Below, piece after piece: positions 46,256 to 57,267 of a stretch of DNA of 64,000 nucleotides; the stretch's first letter is position 1, and every line of letters starts with the position of its first letter. Origin of the DNA: Acanthochromis polyacanthus (lineage: Eukaryota > Chordata > Actinopteri > Pomacentridae); the NCBI RefSeq assembly GCF_021347895.1, contig NC_067125.1:7582268-7646267 (forward strand). The letters run 5' to 3'. The position numbers were made by a program, and so were the translations under genes. The notes under the pieces were generated by a model. The model did not search any database. It saw only the letters and a program-made list of their open reading frames with translations, and was not told where the DNA came from.

Positions 46256-47969
46256 CAAATTTCCTGCTTCGGCACAACACAGCAAGACAGGAGTGTCTGA
46301 GGTTACATCTGCATTTAGAAGAGTGTGCTCCATTTCCAGCTAAGTTTAGACCACTACATCCAGACAAGCTACCACAAGACACGAACATCACTAAATATAA
46401 AGAATCACCTTTCAGTATTAGGGAGGGAATGTGTCAGCTGCTTGTGATTTTCATTATTCTATGCCTTTTAGATTTCTCACCATCCAGTGTTTGTCTTTTC
46501 AGAAATCTAGCAGGAAAAGAAATGTAGCTGTAATTAATTTCAATCATTCTTTCAGTTTCAGGTCATTTAAAAGCTGTATTTTTCTATAATAAATGTCAAC
46601 TGACCAAGATTTGCCTGAACCCCCCCCACCCCCCCCAAAAAACACAGCAATTACAATGTATTTATAGAGTATGATTGAGCAGCACACAGTAAAGTGTGCA
46701 CTAACAGTAATCGGTTGACTTGAGGGTAAACGTTGAGCAGCGCACTTACCTGTATGACTGTTACCATTAAAGAGCTCTAACACATGCATTCTGCACACAT
46801 AACTAGTACTTAGCACGAAGCATTTTCTGGCTGTGAAGTCGTCAGCGCTTCGCCACTAAAAACAAACAACAGATGTTCTATTACGGACTGGAGAACACTT
46901 CATATGGGTGCACATTCAGACGATGACTGCTGCGTTAATGTGAGACTTTCAGCAGTTTCAACTCGAAAATTTGCCCATATGAATGTAAACTGGCACTTTC
47001 TGCACATCTGAATGCAAACATGATCCACAGGAGAAGCCAGGGGTCTGTTTGGCCTCCGAAAACCTTAACTAGTAATTGAATATGGGTGTCAGTGTGACCA
47101 AATCCTACTTAACACCCTCCGCCGCCCCTCTCCTCCCTTCATCTCTCCCTCCGATCCATCTGATGACTCCGGCGATCTGCATGTCATGTACAATTAAGTG
47201 GATCTGAAGATGCAAAGGGGGAGATGAAATTTAAAGTGCTGTAGAAATTAGAAGCGATGAAGAGTGTGTGTGTGCCGATGGCGTCCCTGGTGGTTAGAGC
47301 TCTGACGCACCGGAGAAGTGACAACGTAGTGACAGGTTTCCTCTGATCACAGCTGCAGACATGACAGAGCAGAGTTTCAGACTCAGCCTGACGCTCGCCA
47401 CCTCTCTCACATATATTTAGGAAAAGCCCTGTGGCTGAGCGCTTCCTCTCCTCCGATGCACCGACCCTCCTCCTTCATGTCACCAGAGCTTGTTTTTCCA
47501 GCCAACAGAATTTTTTTGTTTGAACAGCCTCAACAGTTTGAAAGCTAAATTGGATTCAGGAGCCTGAAGCGTATGGAGAGCAATTAGTGTCAAATGTGTG
47601 TTTCATGAACCATGAATAAAAAAACATGTATGGTATTCGCAGATGTATTTCTCAATTGAACACCTGTAGAAATAAATACAAATAAACACTTGAATGAATC
47701 CAGGACTGTAGACATGCAGCATATTACTAACTTTAATACTCGTTTTTGAAGCATTTCCAGTGCATTTGAAGATCTTAAATGTGTGTGACTTCATTTATTT
47801 ACAGGCTGCTTAATGTGAACACTAATCAGGTGATTTGTGTGGATTGTGTTACAGGTGTGTGACGCCTTCTCATGGTCACTGACCCACAAACTGTATGTTG
47901 TGTTTAGGTGCTGGTGGAAAACCTGGATGTCTCTCGGGTCAAACCAGTGGGATGTTAGAGGTGTTTTAT
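46256..47969. other. no gene recognised; possible conserved segment
   Basis: A C-run lies at 46621-46637. 47100-47480 is more GC-balanced and repeat-free (TCTGCATGTCATGTACAATT, GATGCAAAGG). No exon could be shown. Confidence 0.45.
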
Positions 47970-48487
47970 GCCGCCAAGGAATGCACTGAAGTTATGTGAT
48001 GATTGGCGTACATTTGTCTGTCCGTCTGTCTGTCAGTAACATTACTCAAAAATGGACCAATGGATTTGGATGAAATTTTCAGGGAAGGTCAGAAATGACA
48101 CAAGGACCAAGAGATAAGATTTTGGCAGTGATACAGCTTATAGTCTGGATCCACGGATTTGTTAAAGATTTCTGTATCACTCAGAGATAGCAGCATGGTG
48201 TCACTGTAACCATGACAACAAGTGAACACTACATCAGCTGTCTGCTGATGATCGATCCTACTACAAATCCACCGCTGTGGACTTATTGGAATTGATGCAA
48301 GTAACAATTGATTACATTATGGGGGTGTTTCTGTTTCCCATCAATTCCTGCTACATATTTAGGTCACCCTATTTGGTATCTGTACACAACGTACACATGT
48401 ATAACACACGTCTGGGCCCATCGCAACATCAGGGAATGAACAGCCTTGACAGAGCATTGCACTTTCTGAGTGCTTTGCTTGTCTGCA
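47970..48487 (+). repeat. family B dispersed repeat, copy 7
   Basis: GCCGCCAAGGAATGCACTGA start and ACTTTCTGAGTGCTTTGCTT end with a shortened interior. Family A copy 5 begins directly after it. Confidence 0.8.
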
Positions 48488-48794
48488 TAGTGGATGGGTG
48501 GTTAGCATTTTTGACTTGCAGCCTGAAGATCCCCGGTTCGCGTCCCGGCCTTCCTAGGATCTTTCTGCATGGAGTATGCATGTTCTCCCTGTACATGTAT
48601 GGCTTTTCTCCCACAGCCAAAAACATGCAATTAACTGGTGATTCTAAATTGTCCGTAGGTGTGAATGTGAGTGTGATAGATTGTCTCTATATGTTGTCCT
48701 GTGATAAACTTTTGACGTGTCCAGGTGTCTCCTACCTTCAGCCTAAGCCATCTGGGATAGACTGCAGCCCTCCATGACCCTAAGGAGGATTAAC
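48488..48794 (+). repeat. family A dispersed repeat, copy 5
   Basis: Head GGTGGTTAGCATTTTTGAC with B-box-like GGTTCGCGTCC (48534-48544), the full body and CCCTAAGGAGGATTAA. Its 3' end is replaced at TTAA by the piggyBac-like segment starting at 48795. It directly follows a family B copy. Confidence 0.78.
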
Positions 48795-49200
48795 CCGTTT
48801 AATGCCACTGGCAACAATTGTTGCCGCTCATTTTTCTTTTAATTTTTATTCTCTAAAAGTGTTGTTTTGGCTTTGAACAGCTCACGCAAGTTTTAAAATC
48901 AAAGAAAAGGTTGTCTCTTCTAAATTGCATCAATGTCATGTAACTGGTGTGAATGGTCACATGACTAGGCCTCTTTACTTCCTGCCTGCACCGATGGAAG
49001 GAGATGTCTGCCTCAAACTTGTACAAGACAAATTGATTTAAATATCTTAATTAACAGATATAACTGGTTATTTTGTACATAAATATTTGAAAGGGTCTAC
49101 TACTGATATATAATGAGAATTTGATGTCTGCATGCTTCTGTTGATCATAAGAAGAGTAAACGTAAGCATGGCAACATTTGTTGCCGCTAGCATTATAAGT
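48795..49200. mobile_element. piggyBac-type end or remnant inserted at TTAA of a family A copy
   Basis: Family A sequence breaks off at AAGGAGGATTAA (TTAA 48791-48794) and continues with CCCGTTTAATGCC, a terminus style I associate with TTAA-specific elements. A perfect 16-bp palindrome GGCAACAATTGTTGCC (48810-48825) near this end has a near-copy GGCAACATTTGTTGCC (49170-49185), probably close to the other end. The second TTAA junction is not clear. Confidence 0.45.
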
Positions 49201-49639
49201 AGTCCAATACATACATACATAGTCAATACATAATCCATCAATAAACCAGATTTTGTGACCTATGGAGGAACTGCAGCAGACAGCATGAAACAAACAGACC
49301 CTGTTGATTTGTTCCTCTAACTCTAAGGGTGCTCACAAGATGATTCCATAAACAAAACAGCTATCGGTTGCATGAAAGCATTATGTACACTCATCTTCTA
49401 GCCATGATGTGAGTGTTCAGTAAATAGTCAATTGAAGCTCCTGCCACAGTGTGAATTTATTTTATTTTTGTCAACTATGGTCACTTCTAATTTTGTAAGA
49501 TCAAACACTCTTAGCTCTACAGTTATTTCACTGTTTTATGAGACTGTGAAATGCAGTAAATGCAATGTTGTCAATTTCATTCAACATGAACCATGAAGAT
49601 TTTTTTTTTTTTTTTTAAACTTGATTCTGTGGTTTACAG

Positions 49640-49962
49640 GAGCTGCTGGAGGCCTATACAGCTGAAGGAACATCAACTGGGCATCCCAGATTAATGATCT
49701 CAGCTGCTGTAGCAGCTGGGAAAGGACGCATTGATGCTAGTTATGAAGTCACAGAGATTGCAAAGTATGCTGATGCTTTCTTCCCAACATTTTAGTTCCA
49801 CTGCGTTTCCAAACTTTATCTCACATTTATTTCATCAGGTACCTGGATTTTATTAATGTGATGACATATGACTTTCATGGCACCTGGGAGAGCGTCACTG
49901 GACATCACAGCCCTTTATACAGTGGGTCCCGTCACATTGGGGACCATGTTTATTTAAATACT
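49640..49962 (+). pseudogene. two-exon fragment of a GH18 acidic chitinase gene
   Basis: Two exons read as glycoside hydrolase family 18 (acidic chitinase/chitotriosidase type). Exon 1 is 49640-49764 (125 nt): acceptor GGTTTACAG, then ELLEAYTAEG, GHPRLMISAAVAAGKGRID, SYEVTEIA, donor AA|GTATGC. Exon 2 is 49839-49962 (124 nt): acceptor TTTCATCAG, then [23 protein letters not shown] and VYLNT, with a weak donor ACT|GTGACA. The phases agree: AA plus G makes Lys. The MTYD motif, whose Met-Tyr-Asp residues line the chitinase active site, is present. The exon with the catalytic DxxDxDxE is not found, nor is any other chitinase exon within several kb. There are no stops inside either exon, but past the second donor the frame stops at about 49981. 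The retained intron excludes a processed copy, so this is a genomic fragment or relic. The family is clear; the exact paralogue is not. Confidence 0.85.
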
Positions 49963-50195
49963 GTGACAAAGCCTCGTCTCTGACTCTAAGTCAATCTCTT
50001 TCTTATTAAGTATATTTCCATCAATCTGTTTTTAAGCACATTGTCAATTTGCAAATAAAAAACCGAACAAAAAGTTTGAAACATCCCAATGAACGTTTCA
50101 AAGCTTGACTGAGGTGGAAAACTTGGTGCATCAAAAAAGCTAAATACAAAGTGCAATGGAAACAGATATAGCAAATTAATCCCTACATACATAAA

Positions 50196-50290
50196 GCATC
50201 AAATCAAATCAAATTTATTTATAAAGCACCTTTAAAACAACCACAGTTGACCAAGGTGCTGCACATAAATCTTTGCTTTATAGCCAAAAA
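50196..50290 (-). mobile_element. 5'-truncated L2-type LINE tail
   Basis: AATCAAATCAAATTTATTTA followed by TAAAGCACCTTT and AAGGTGCTGCACATAAAT matches the 3' terminus of the L2 copy at 21988-22060. It is probably a very short truncated insertion or a SINE sharing that tail; it lies 0.2 kb from the chitinase fragment. Confidence 0.65.
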
Positions 50291-50604
50291 AACCCTGCTT
50301 TTGCTAGTGTGAATGCGAATGACTAATAAGGACCTCAATGCTCACAAAAGATATGCAGATTAGGGTCAAATAACCCTTCTCTGGATTAAATAGTGATATG
50401 TACCAACTGATCCACTCTTGGTTGTTCTAGTGTTGAACTGGCTTTCAACACTAGATTGTCCTTGAAAGAACTACTTCTTCATGAGAACATCAGATAAACC
50501 AAAGCAGCCGAGTGGAAGGAAAATCAAGCCTTTATTTTTTACTTTTGTACTAAATTATTTAAACTAGTTCACATTTAGTTGTAAATTTGTTTACATTTAT
50601 TCCA

Positions 50605-50965
50605 ACTGTTCCATCCATCCATTCTCTATACACCGCTTTATACTCACTCGGGTCACGGGGGTGCTGGAGTCTATCCCAGCTGACTCAGGCGAAGGCAGGG
50701 GACTCCCTGGACAGGTCGCCAGTCTGTCACAGGGCTACATATACAGACAGACAATCACACTCACATTTACACCTACGGGCAATTTAGAATAACTAATTAA
50801 CCTCGGCATATTTTTAGACTGTGGGAAGAAGCCAGAGTACCCGGAGAAAACTCAGGCATGCACAGGGAGAACATGCAAACTCCATGCAGAAAGATCCCAG
50901 GCCGGGATTTAAACCAGAGGTCTTCTTGCAGCAAGGCGAAAGTGCTAACCATTACCACTAAGCTG
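50605..50965 (-). repeat. family A dispersed repeat, copy 6
   Basis: Near-full inverted copy, from CCATCCATCCATTCTCTATACACCGC-type sequence (written here only as its ends: CCATCCATCC, TACACCGC) through GGTCGCCAGTCTGTCACAGG to the head complement AAGTGCTAACCATTACCAC. Confidence 0.8.
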
Positions 50966-51439
50966 TGAACCTGTTTCTCTGTTCGCACACACAAACACAC
51001 ATAGATCAAATCCTCTCAGAGCCGGGGTCTCTCCCTCAGTGATAAATGTCAGCCTCCCTCCTCCTGAACAGATATCGATGGTTATTTGGGCTTATTTCTC
51101 CAATCTGTTGTTCACCTCAGAACGGAGATGGAATCCATTTCTGCCTGGTTGGCAGCGAGGGTGACTGCAGGACAAGGTAATTTGGCTGCCTGGCACCCTC
51201 TAGTATCTCTCCGTCTGAGCTGCTGAGCTATCTCAGGCCCTATTTCCAAAGTTTACCTCAAACAAACAAGAGTGTGCACGCACAAAAAGCCCTCAGCTCT
51301 CTGCGCAGAGATGCACAAACTGGTCTTCAGCTGAAATGAAACAAAGTCCAGCCACTCTGAGCAGTTGTTAAATTTGATCTGGCTTCTGTAAACAATCTCC
51401 TGGGCAAGTAAAAAAAAAATAAGAAAAAAGAAAAAGACA
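50966..51439. other. no gene recognised
   Basis: 51005-51260 is GC-balanced, repeat-free sequence with two copies of a GCCTGG..GGCA-type motif. It lies beyond the proposed slc12a9 polyadenylation site. Confidence 0.45.
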
Positions 51440-53046
51440 AATAATAAAAACATTTTATTTTTCTTCTGGCATTCCAGTTTACATCTTGTAAAGTTTATAT
51501 ATTTGTGTCAGATTTCAAAAGCAATTCAAACACTGAAGGTTTCATTTCTTCACTGAAGTGTGTTATGCAGAATTTTTTTGTTCGTCCGAAAGTCGGAGAA
51601 CAGAAATCCCAAAGATTTGAAGAAATGTAGTGTCAATGGTTTGTTGAAGAGTGTAGTGTCCAAATAAAAACCTATCTACTGAAACCGAGCGGATCTAACT
51701 GGTCCACAAGTAAACATGTATCTCATTCCAAACACAGCCAAAGACCGTCGAGACAGGTTCAAATCCAGCACAGCCTCTCATCAAACACAGTCTGGACCCC
51801 ACATGTGTCAGAGTCAGTGTGAAGAAGATTGTCTGGGAAAACTACTCAACTGAATGAATCTATTTTACTAGCAGTGACTTCAGAGATTCAAAATTTAAGG
51901 ATCACTACCCCTTAGACTATTGTCACAGAGGAAATAGAGTGCATTATCAAGGAATGGAAATACTACTTGCCTCAGTATGCTGGGGAACACGGCAATAACA
52001 CAGCTTAAAGTGAGACCACGCACCTTTGCTACACTTTAGCAATCACAAATACCCCAAAAATCCCATTTGTGTCCACACAGTTCAGCAGAAGTTGCATAGA
52101 TTCACTTTAAATGTTACAAGGACTTTGGGTAAAGGCCAACGCTGCAGAGCTGAGCAGCTCTTTAAACTCATTTAGGCACTTCAGCACGAGTCTGGTCAAG
52201 TACCGTGGTCACTACCGAGTGAAAACCGAAAGTGATTAGTACCTCAGAGACATGAAAACAGATCAATGGAATATCACAGATAATCACGGTAGTTACTGGG
52301 ACTGTAAACACGTTAAAGTTGTGTTGGAAAGCTGCACAACACGCAGTGTGGCCAAAGAAGGATAAAAGTGCATTTGGATAAAAGAGGAATGTCATCCTGA
52401 GATCTCACATTAAATGATTTTTGGAATAATACCAAACATAAGTAGCACCGCAGCTATTATTGTTCAGTGGTATCCTTTGTTTTGCTGCTAAAATGGAAGA
52501 GCAGCTGGTCAGCAAAGGAAACACATGGAAGTAAGAGGGAATGTTTGTTTATGCAGGTAGAAATGATTTTCACCTGTGAACCTGTCAGCTCATTTGTGTA
52601 ACAGTGGTACAAAAGAACACCGTGTGCCGTTTCATGCTGGTTTTTACTGGCTGGCTCCACAGGTTCAACATTCATTCATTGTTTCTACAACTGCCAAATG
52701 TATTTTGGTATATTCAATCATAGTGTGATTGTGTTGTGCTGAAACTGCCACAAGGTTGTCTAAAAAAATCACGGTGTCTTCACGTTAGTGATGGGAATAC
52801 CAGAAAGGATTCAGGCCGAAATTTGCTGCACAATACGTGGTCTGGATTTGAAATCTTCTAAAACAAGCTGCACCTCTGGAGACGTTGTTCTACATGGGTG
52901 GAGGTTTGTGAGAGAGCAGATGGTGTCCAGTGAACTGTGGGTCAAATTTAAAGGGTTTACCCAGTCTGTTGTTGAGTAGAGACGTCACTAAAAACCTCAC
53001 AGCTCTCAGCATCTGAGGCACTTTTCACTGTATAGCAAGACAGCGT
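51440..53046 (-). other. slc12a9: probable 3' UTR of slc12a9
   Basis: About 1.6 kb of sequence downstream of the slc12a9 stop that contains no repeat I recognise. On the minus strand an AATAAA signal occurs at 51459-51454. It is followed by a T-rich run (51453 to about 51405) of the kind found downstream of cleavage sites. The length and signal position are inference; a nearer, non-canonical signal could be used instead. Confidence 0.35.
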
Positions 53047-54008
53047 TCAAAGGTCAGTGGTGATGACGGGCGTGACTCCGTGGATGAGCAGCGTGGGGCC
53101 CAGATCCTGAGTCAGCAGCTCCAGCTGGCGTAAATAGGCAGTGTAGCGGCGGGTGTCAGCGGGGGGTCGTGGCAAGTACAGGAAACGCACAGCAGGGAGA
53201 GGTCGGGCCTGCTCCAGGATCAGCTTATTGACAGCTGACAGGTAGTCGTCTGACAGGCGCGTGGCGTTGCTTGGGAAGCTGTTGACATAATCGTCTTCGT
53301 TCTCCTCCTCCTCCTCCTCGGCTCTCAGCTTCTTCTCGTCTGTAGGAGTATCTGGGGACTGGGATCTCTGCTTCTTGCCCCAGTCGCTTTGGCGCTGCCA
53401 GTGTAGCGCCACCTGCTGGTCCCAGGGAACGGTGTAGATCCGAGCTTTGATTCTCAGCTCTTTCAGCAGCTGGCCCAGCTTCTCCTCCGAGCCCCTCACA
53501 CTGCGTCCTTCCTCCACACACAGGAAGAGACGCAGCTTAGCTTTGCGCCAGGCTCTGACCATGTTGAGGATACACGCCAGCTGCAGCAGGAACAGAGAGC
53601 AAGTGTCCACGTAGCTACTGCTGTCTGGACGCAAGAGGTTGACCGGCCAGACGTCCACGTACACAGCTCCCTTCCCTGGAGAGGAGGAGGGCGGTGAGAG
53701 GGCCTGGGCTCGGTCAAAGTTATTGAAATATCGAGCTAGAACCACGTTTTTTAGCATCTTCATGGCGTCAGCAATGATGGCCACATACTCTTGAGGCCCA
53801 AGGACCTTCCCGTCCCCAAATTCACCGAAATCCTGTCTGTCATTGGAGCCCCGCAGCGAGGCGAAGTGGAAGAGAGGAGGTTGCTCGAGCTGGAAGGGCC
53901 CGGGGGGATCTGTAGACTGACTAGTGGACAGGGACGGATCAATCAGCTTGTCCTTTGGAAGACAGTCGTCATAGAAACCCAGAACGAGGGTGTTAGGACG
54001 CATCCCAC
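53047..54008 (-). CDS. slc12a9: slc12a9 terminal coding exon
   Basis: Last coding exon of solute carrier family 12 member 9 (CIP1), a cation-chloride cotransporter family member reported on lysosomal and other membranes. The acceptor AG is at 54009-54010 and a TGA stop is at 53047-53049, giving about 320 codons. The exon opens in phase 1: the preceding exon's G joins GT to make Gly, then Gly-Met-Arg-Pro-Asn-Thr-Leu-Val-Leu-Gly-Phe. This matches the GMKPNTLVLGFYDD stretch I recall from human SLC12A9. The protein ends LGPTLLIHGVTPVITTDL, close to the mammalian C-terminus. It is the cytoplasmic C-terminal domain, with no membrane segment. Counting from the Met at 54003, a basic/Ser stretch (about 203-220) leads into an acidic tract (229-238), probably a disordered loop. 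Conserved blocks include YVAIIADAMKMLKNVVLAR and VDVWPVNLLRP. That Met is internal, not a start codon. The family call is strong; orthology to slc12a9 rests on recalled similarity. Confidence 0.93.
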
Positions 54009-54844
54009 CTAGGGAGATGAGTAAAATAATTAGAAGGGGTCAGATCTAGCGCAAATTATTTCTTTATCCTCATAACTGATTTCTTGAGACTTAAAGTGAA
54101 AGGCAGATGTAAACGTTCAGTCATTCTACCTGATGAAGAGAGAGAGAGAAATGTGAAGAAGACAAGTGCTGGAGTGAGGACTGGGAGGAAAGCCAAAGAG
54201 AGATAAGAGAAAGAGCTGGAGACAAGAAGAGTGGTCAAAGTTAGACATGAGTGACAGGAGGAAGGAAGACAGCAAACAGCAAAGAAAAGACAGTCCAATC
54301 TTGTTCAACTCTGAAGTGGATGTTTGTGCAGAACAGCACATACACATACTAGCTTTCTGCTAAAACCGACAGTTAAGCAAAGAATTAAGTTGTTAAAAAT
54401 GAGATAATCCAAGACTAACATGAATACTTAACAGATAAACAAGAGAGGAAACATTTTCTACAACAACAGATTGGCAGAAGAACTCGCAGCCTGGAACTTT
54501 TGAAATGCATTTGTATGGCAGAATTAGCTAAAGTTTGAACATACACAAGGACAGATTGTTGAAGCACTGAAAACTATTGATGAAGGACTTAAAACTAAAC
54601 TCCATACAGAAGTTAAAAAGGCTAAAATTACTGAGAAGTTGAAATGGCAGTTAAGCGCTCCATTACAAATACGAAGCAAGAAAATGTTCTTCTGAGAGTA
54701 ACCATATCATCAACTAATAATCGATTCGCCATTATAAGAATGAAGAAAGCAGAAATATTTTGCAATGTGCTGATGAAGTATTTTCAAATGACAAACACAA
54801 TAGTCACTATAGAAGCAGCTTAGTTACATTACATGATTTGATGT

Positions 54845-55022
54845 AAAAGAATTATTTCTTAATGTGTGATTTTCCCCCACTGAATAAATGCACTTGAATT
54901 AAAGGTTGGATTTTCCTCTTTTTTTCATTGTGGTTCTATGTTATTTAGAAAAAAAATGAATTTATTAGAAGCAAAAGAACACATCTTAACCAGGGGTGCC
55001 AATAATTACGGAGGGTGTTGTA
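54845..55022 (+). mobile_element. Tc1/mariner-type right end in an slc12a9 intron
   Basis: Ends CAGGGGTGCCAATAATTACG, then GAGGGTGTTG and TA (55021-55022), a terminus I recall from fish Tc1-type non-autonomous elements. AATAAATGCA, TTCATTGTGGTTCTATG and GAACACATCTTAACC lead up to it. The other end was not found. Confidence 0.55.
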
Positions 55023-55163
55023 TATTAAATGATTTCTGATCATCAAAAAGTAAGAAACAAATTCTACATTTAGAAAAAAAACCTTGAAATTCTGATAATG
55101 CCATATGAGGAATGAACAGCCGTAGTGGACTACTGTGCTCTCTGAGTGCTTTTCTTGTCTGTA
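55023..55163 (+). repeat. family B dispersed repeat, copy 8 (3' end, in an slc12a9 intron)
   Basis: GATTTCTGATCATCAAAAAG to TGCTCTCTGAGTGCTTTTCT. Only the terminal ~140 bp are present, abutting a Tc1-type right end. Confidence 0.7.
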
Positions 55164-55458
55164 AATATATTTTATCCATCCATCCATCCCTCCCTTAAAT
55201 TTTTTTCCAAAAACAAACAATCATAGCATCCCTACTTTTTATGTATAAAACCCTGAAAGTCTAAATCTGTGTTTTTTAATTGTCATTGGTTTTAAGGTGG
55301 AAATGCTCAGCCATGGCGCTAACTGATTATGTCACTCGTGATATGTTAACAAGGTGAAAAAAAAAACTTGATTACCACTGAAGAGGTCTTTAATATTGGC
55401 CTTTCAGGGCTTCTAACAAACAATAAGGACTTTGTGTGCTGGTCATAGTAATACTGAC

Positions 55459-55605
55459 CTAGTCCTGAGATGAAGAGGAGGTGCTGGACACCATGGCGAA
55501 CAGAATCCGCCAGCGTCAGGTTGACAAAGGCTTTGATGTTTAGCTGATCCACCAGGGACAACCAGGAGTCATACTGGGACTGCAGAGGGTCTGATGGTAA
55601 AGTGT
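55459..55605 (-). CDS. slc12a9: slc12a9 penultimate coding exon
   Basis: A 147-nt exon between the acceptor CCCAG (AG at 55606-55607) and the donor CTAG|GTCAGT (GT at 55457-55458). It enters in phase 1: the previous exon's A plus AC makes Asn. It also leaves in phase 1. The translation runs from TLPSDPLQSQYDSW through SLVDQLNIKAFVNLTLADSV to HLLFISGLG. This is the cytoplasmic segment just before the terminal exon and matches the order LPSDP, WLSLVD, F-VDLTL, ISGLGG recalled from mammalian SLC12A9. The exon has no stop and no frameshift. The open frame that runs on past the donor is intron read-through. Confidence 0.9.
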
Positions 55606-57032
55606 CTGGGAGGGAGGGAAAAAAAAACCACTGTGATACGAGGTAAGAAATAGAGCTGACAGTTCAATAGAAGTGAGCTGAGATGCAAAGAATGGGAGGG
55701 AAAGAGAAGGCCAAGAACTAGAGCTGTGCTAGTAAAAGGAGAGAGTAGAGAAGTCAGTTTGACAGAGCTGAATTAGAGGCAGAGTGTGAGAGAGAAATGA
55801 GACAAGATGCTGAGATGTGGGGGGCAAGAAAGAAAAAGAAAGATGCAAACACAAATGACAGCCCAGACAGAATGTGAGACAGAGCGAATGATACAGGGAA
55901 GCGCAAACAGGCAGACAGATGATCAATCATCCCAGAAAAACATCAGCACGTATGTAGAGAGTGATCCAGAGGCCACGTCTAAGGCTTCATAGACAATTCC
56001 TGTGGTAGCTTCAGTTGTGTTTGGACCTCTTCAGCTTTGAATGCAGTTGTTTCAATTGATAGATAAGTATTCTGTTCAGCTTTAAGGCAAACAGCTACTA
56101 GACAAAGGCGAGAATAAATAGAGAGAAGAAGTTTAGATTCCTCACCAACAAACTGCACTTCATTGTAATTATGTGAATGAATAACTTCATATTTCTCAAG
56201 ACCAAGTGGCTCGTTGAATGAGAGAAGGGCTCTTCGGCTGCTAATGAACATGTCATTTTTTCACTGTTTAAAAGTCTGCAGGTTTTTATTGTGAAGACTC
56301 AATTCAGGGCCAGTCCCCGTGTCCCACAAACCTTCCAACAAAACCCCCAAAAGACAAAGACAATCAATGACCCTGCTCCTTGAAAATCTGCTAGTGTTGT
56401 GCCGCTGCACAGAAGAAAGGAGACGCCTCCAGAGCATCCTGCGACTACTTTCCTCGACATAAAACAGCAGCAGATGAGCCGGTGTCACAGAGAAATGTCC
56501 AGCATTCTAAAAAGGTCCATTAAATGATGCACCGCTCAATGTGAAACTTCAGATTCCATTGCCAACTGGGAGGCATTTTTCTCATTCACATACTTAATGT
56601 ATTTGGGAATGATTGTATAGCTATTCTGAACCAGTCCCAAATGAATACACTTAAGTAAAGTGGTAGTGGCAATATTTTTTCCCATTAAAGACTGGTACAA
56701 CAAATCGCTATTAAAGTTTTAGCAATAATGCAAAAGTTTTGAGGTAAAAACAAAACAAGCTTTCAGATTTGTCACTGCTGCCTCTAAACATGATAATCAT
56801 GTTAAATTATCCAAAAACTATATCCCATCACCATCTCTGATTTATTTTGCTCATAATTAATAGCCTCCCTCTCACACTGAGCTGGTTTGGATGAGAAATG
56901 ATGCAGAAGTAAAGTTTCAAATACTCCTCACGCTCTGATGCAAAAGTCACTGGAGAAGGAAGTGATTCATGAAAATGAAAAGCAAAATGTGGTTCAGTGT
57001 CTAGAGGCGAAGCAGACTAGTGGTGTCCTTAC
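55606..57032 (-). other. slc12a9 intron, no element recognised
   Basis: A GT-AG intron of 1427 nt. It contains a purine-rich stretch around 55680-55900 and otherwise AT-rich unique-looking sequence. The short open frames here have no recognisable content. Confidence 0.75.
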
Positions 57033-57207
57033 TGAGGTCCCCAAGCTGGACGTGTCCCAGCACGTAGAGGCCGCTCTTCTTGATGTCGTTGATGAAGGTG
57101 ATGAGGCCGACGCTGCTGCGAGGGTTGGAAACCATCAGCAGGATCTGAGGCCTCCAGAACTTGACGTGGTCCTTCCTCACGTCCAGCATCAGCAAATACT
57201 TACGCAC
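57033..57207 (-). CDS. slc12a9: slc12a9 antepenultimate coding exon
   Basis: A 175-nt exon with the acceptor CCCTACAG (AG at 57208-57209) and the donor CTCA|GTAAGG (GT at 57031-57032). It enters in phase 0 and leaves in phase 1, which fits the next exon exactly. It encodes [20 protein letters not shown], then [15 protein letters not shown] and [31 protein letters not shown] marks the start of the cytoplasmic C-terminal domain just after the last membrane helix in SLC12A9. No further upstream exon could be recognised between 57210 and 64000, so the membrane-spanning part of the gene is probably outside the window. Confidence 0.9.
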
Positions 57208-57267
57208 CTGTAGGGGGGAAGAGAGGCTTGTAAGAAAGGTTGTCATCGGGAAGAGTGTTTATTTTTA

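Larger units (their letters stand above)
54009..55458 (-). other. slc12a9 intron with a Tc1-type end and a family B fragment
   Basis: A GT-AG intron of 1450 nt between the last two coding exons. It holds a purine-rich patch (54130-54290 on the plus strand), the right end of a Tc1/mariner-type element (about 54845-55022) and, directly after its TA, a short family B fragment (55023-55163). About 54300-54840 shows nothing recognisable. Confidence 0.8.

Noticed and set aside
50587..50787. 66-codon plus-strand frame
   Set aside because: Lies wholly within inverted family A copy 6; similar frames occur in the other copies, so it is repeat-derived.
54001..54003. ATG at 54003 as start of a stand-alone protein
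   Set aside because: It is the internal Met after Gly-Gly at the exon start. The acceptor site and the upstream exons join in phase, so it is not a start codon.
53225..54012. Extra frames overlapping the slc12a9 terminal exon
   Set aside because: They are shadows of the true frame in GC-rich coding sequence; splice phases and family motifs support only the frame ending at 53047.
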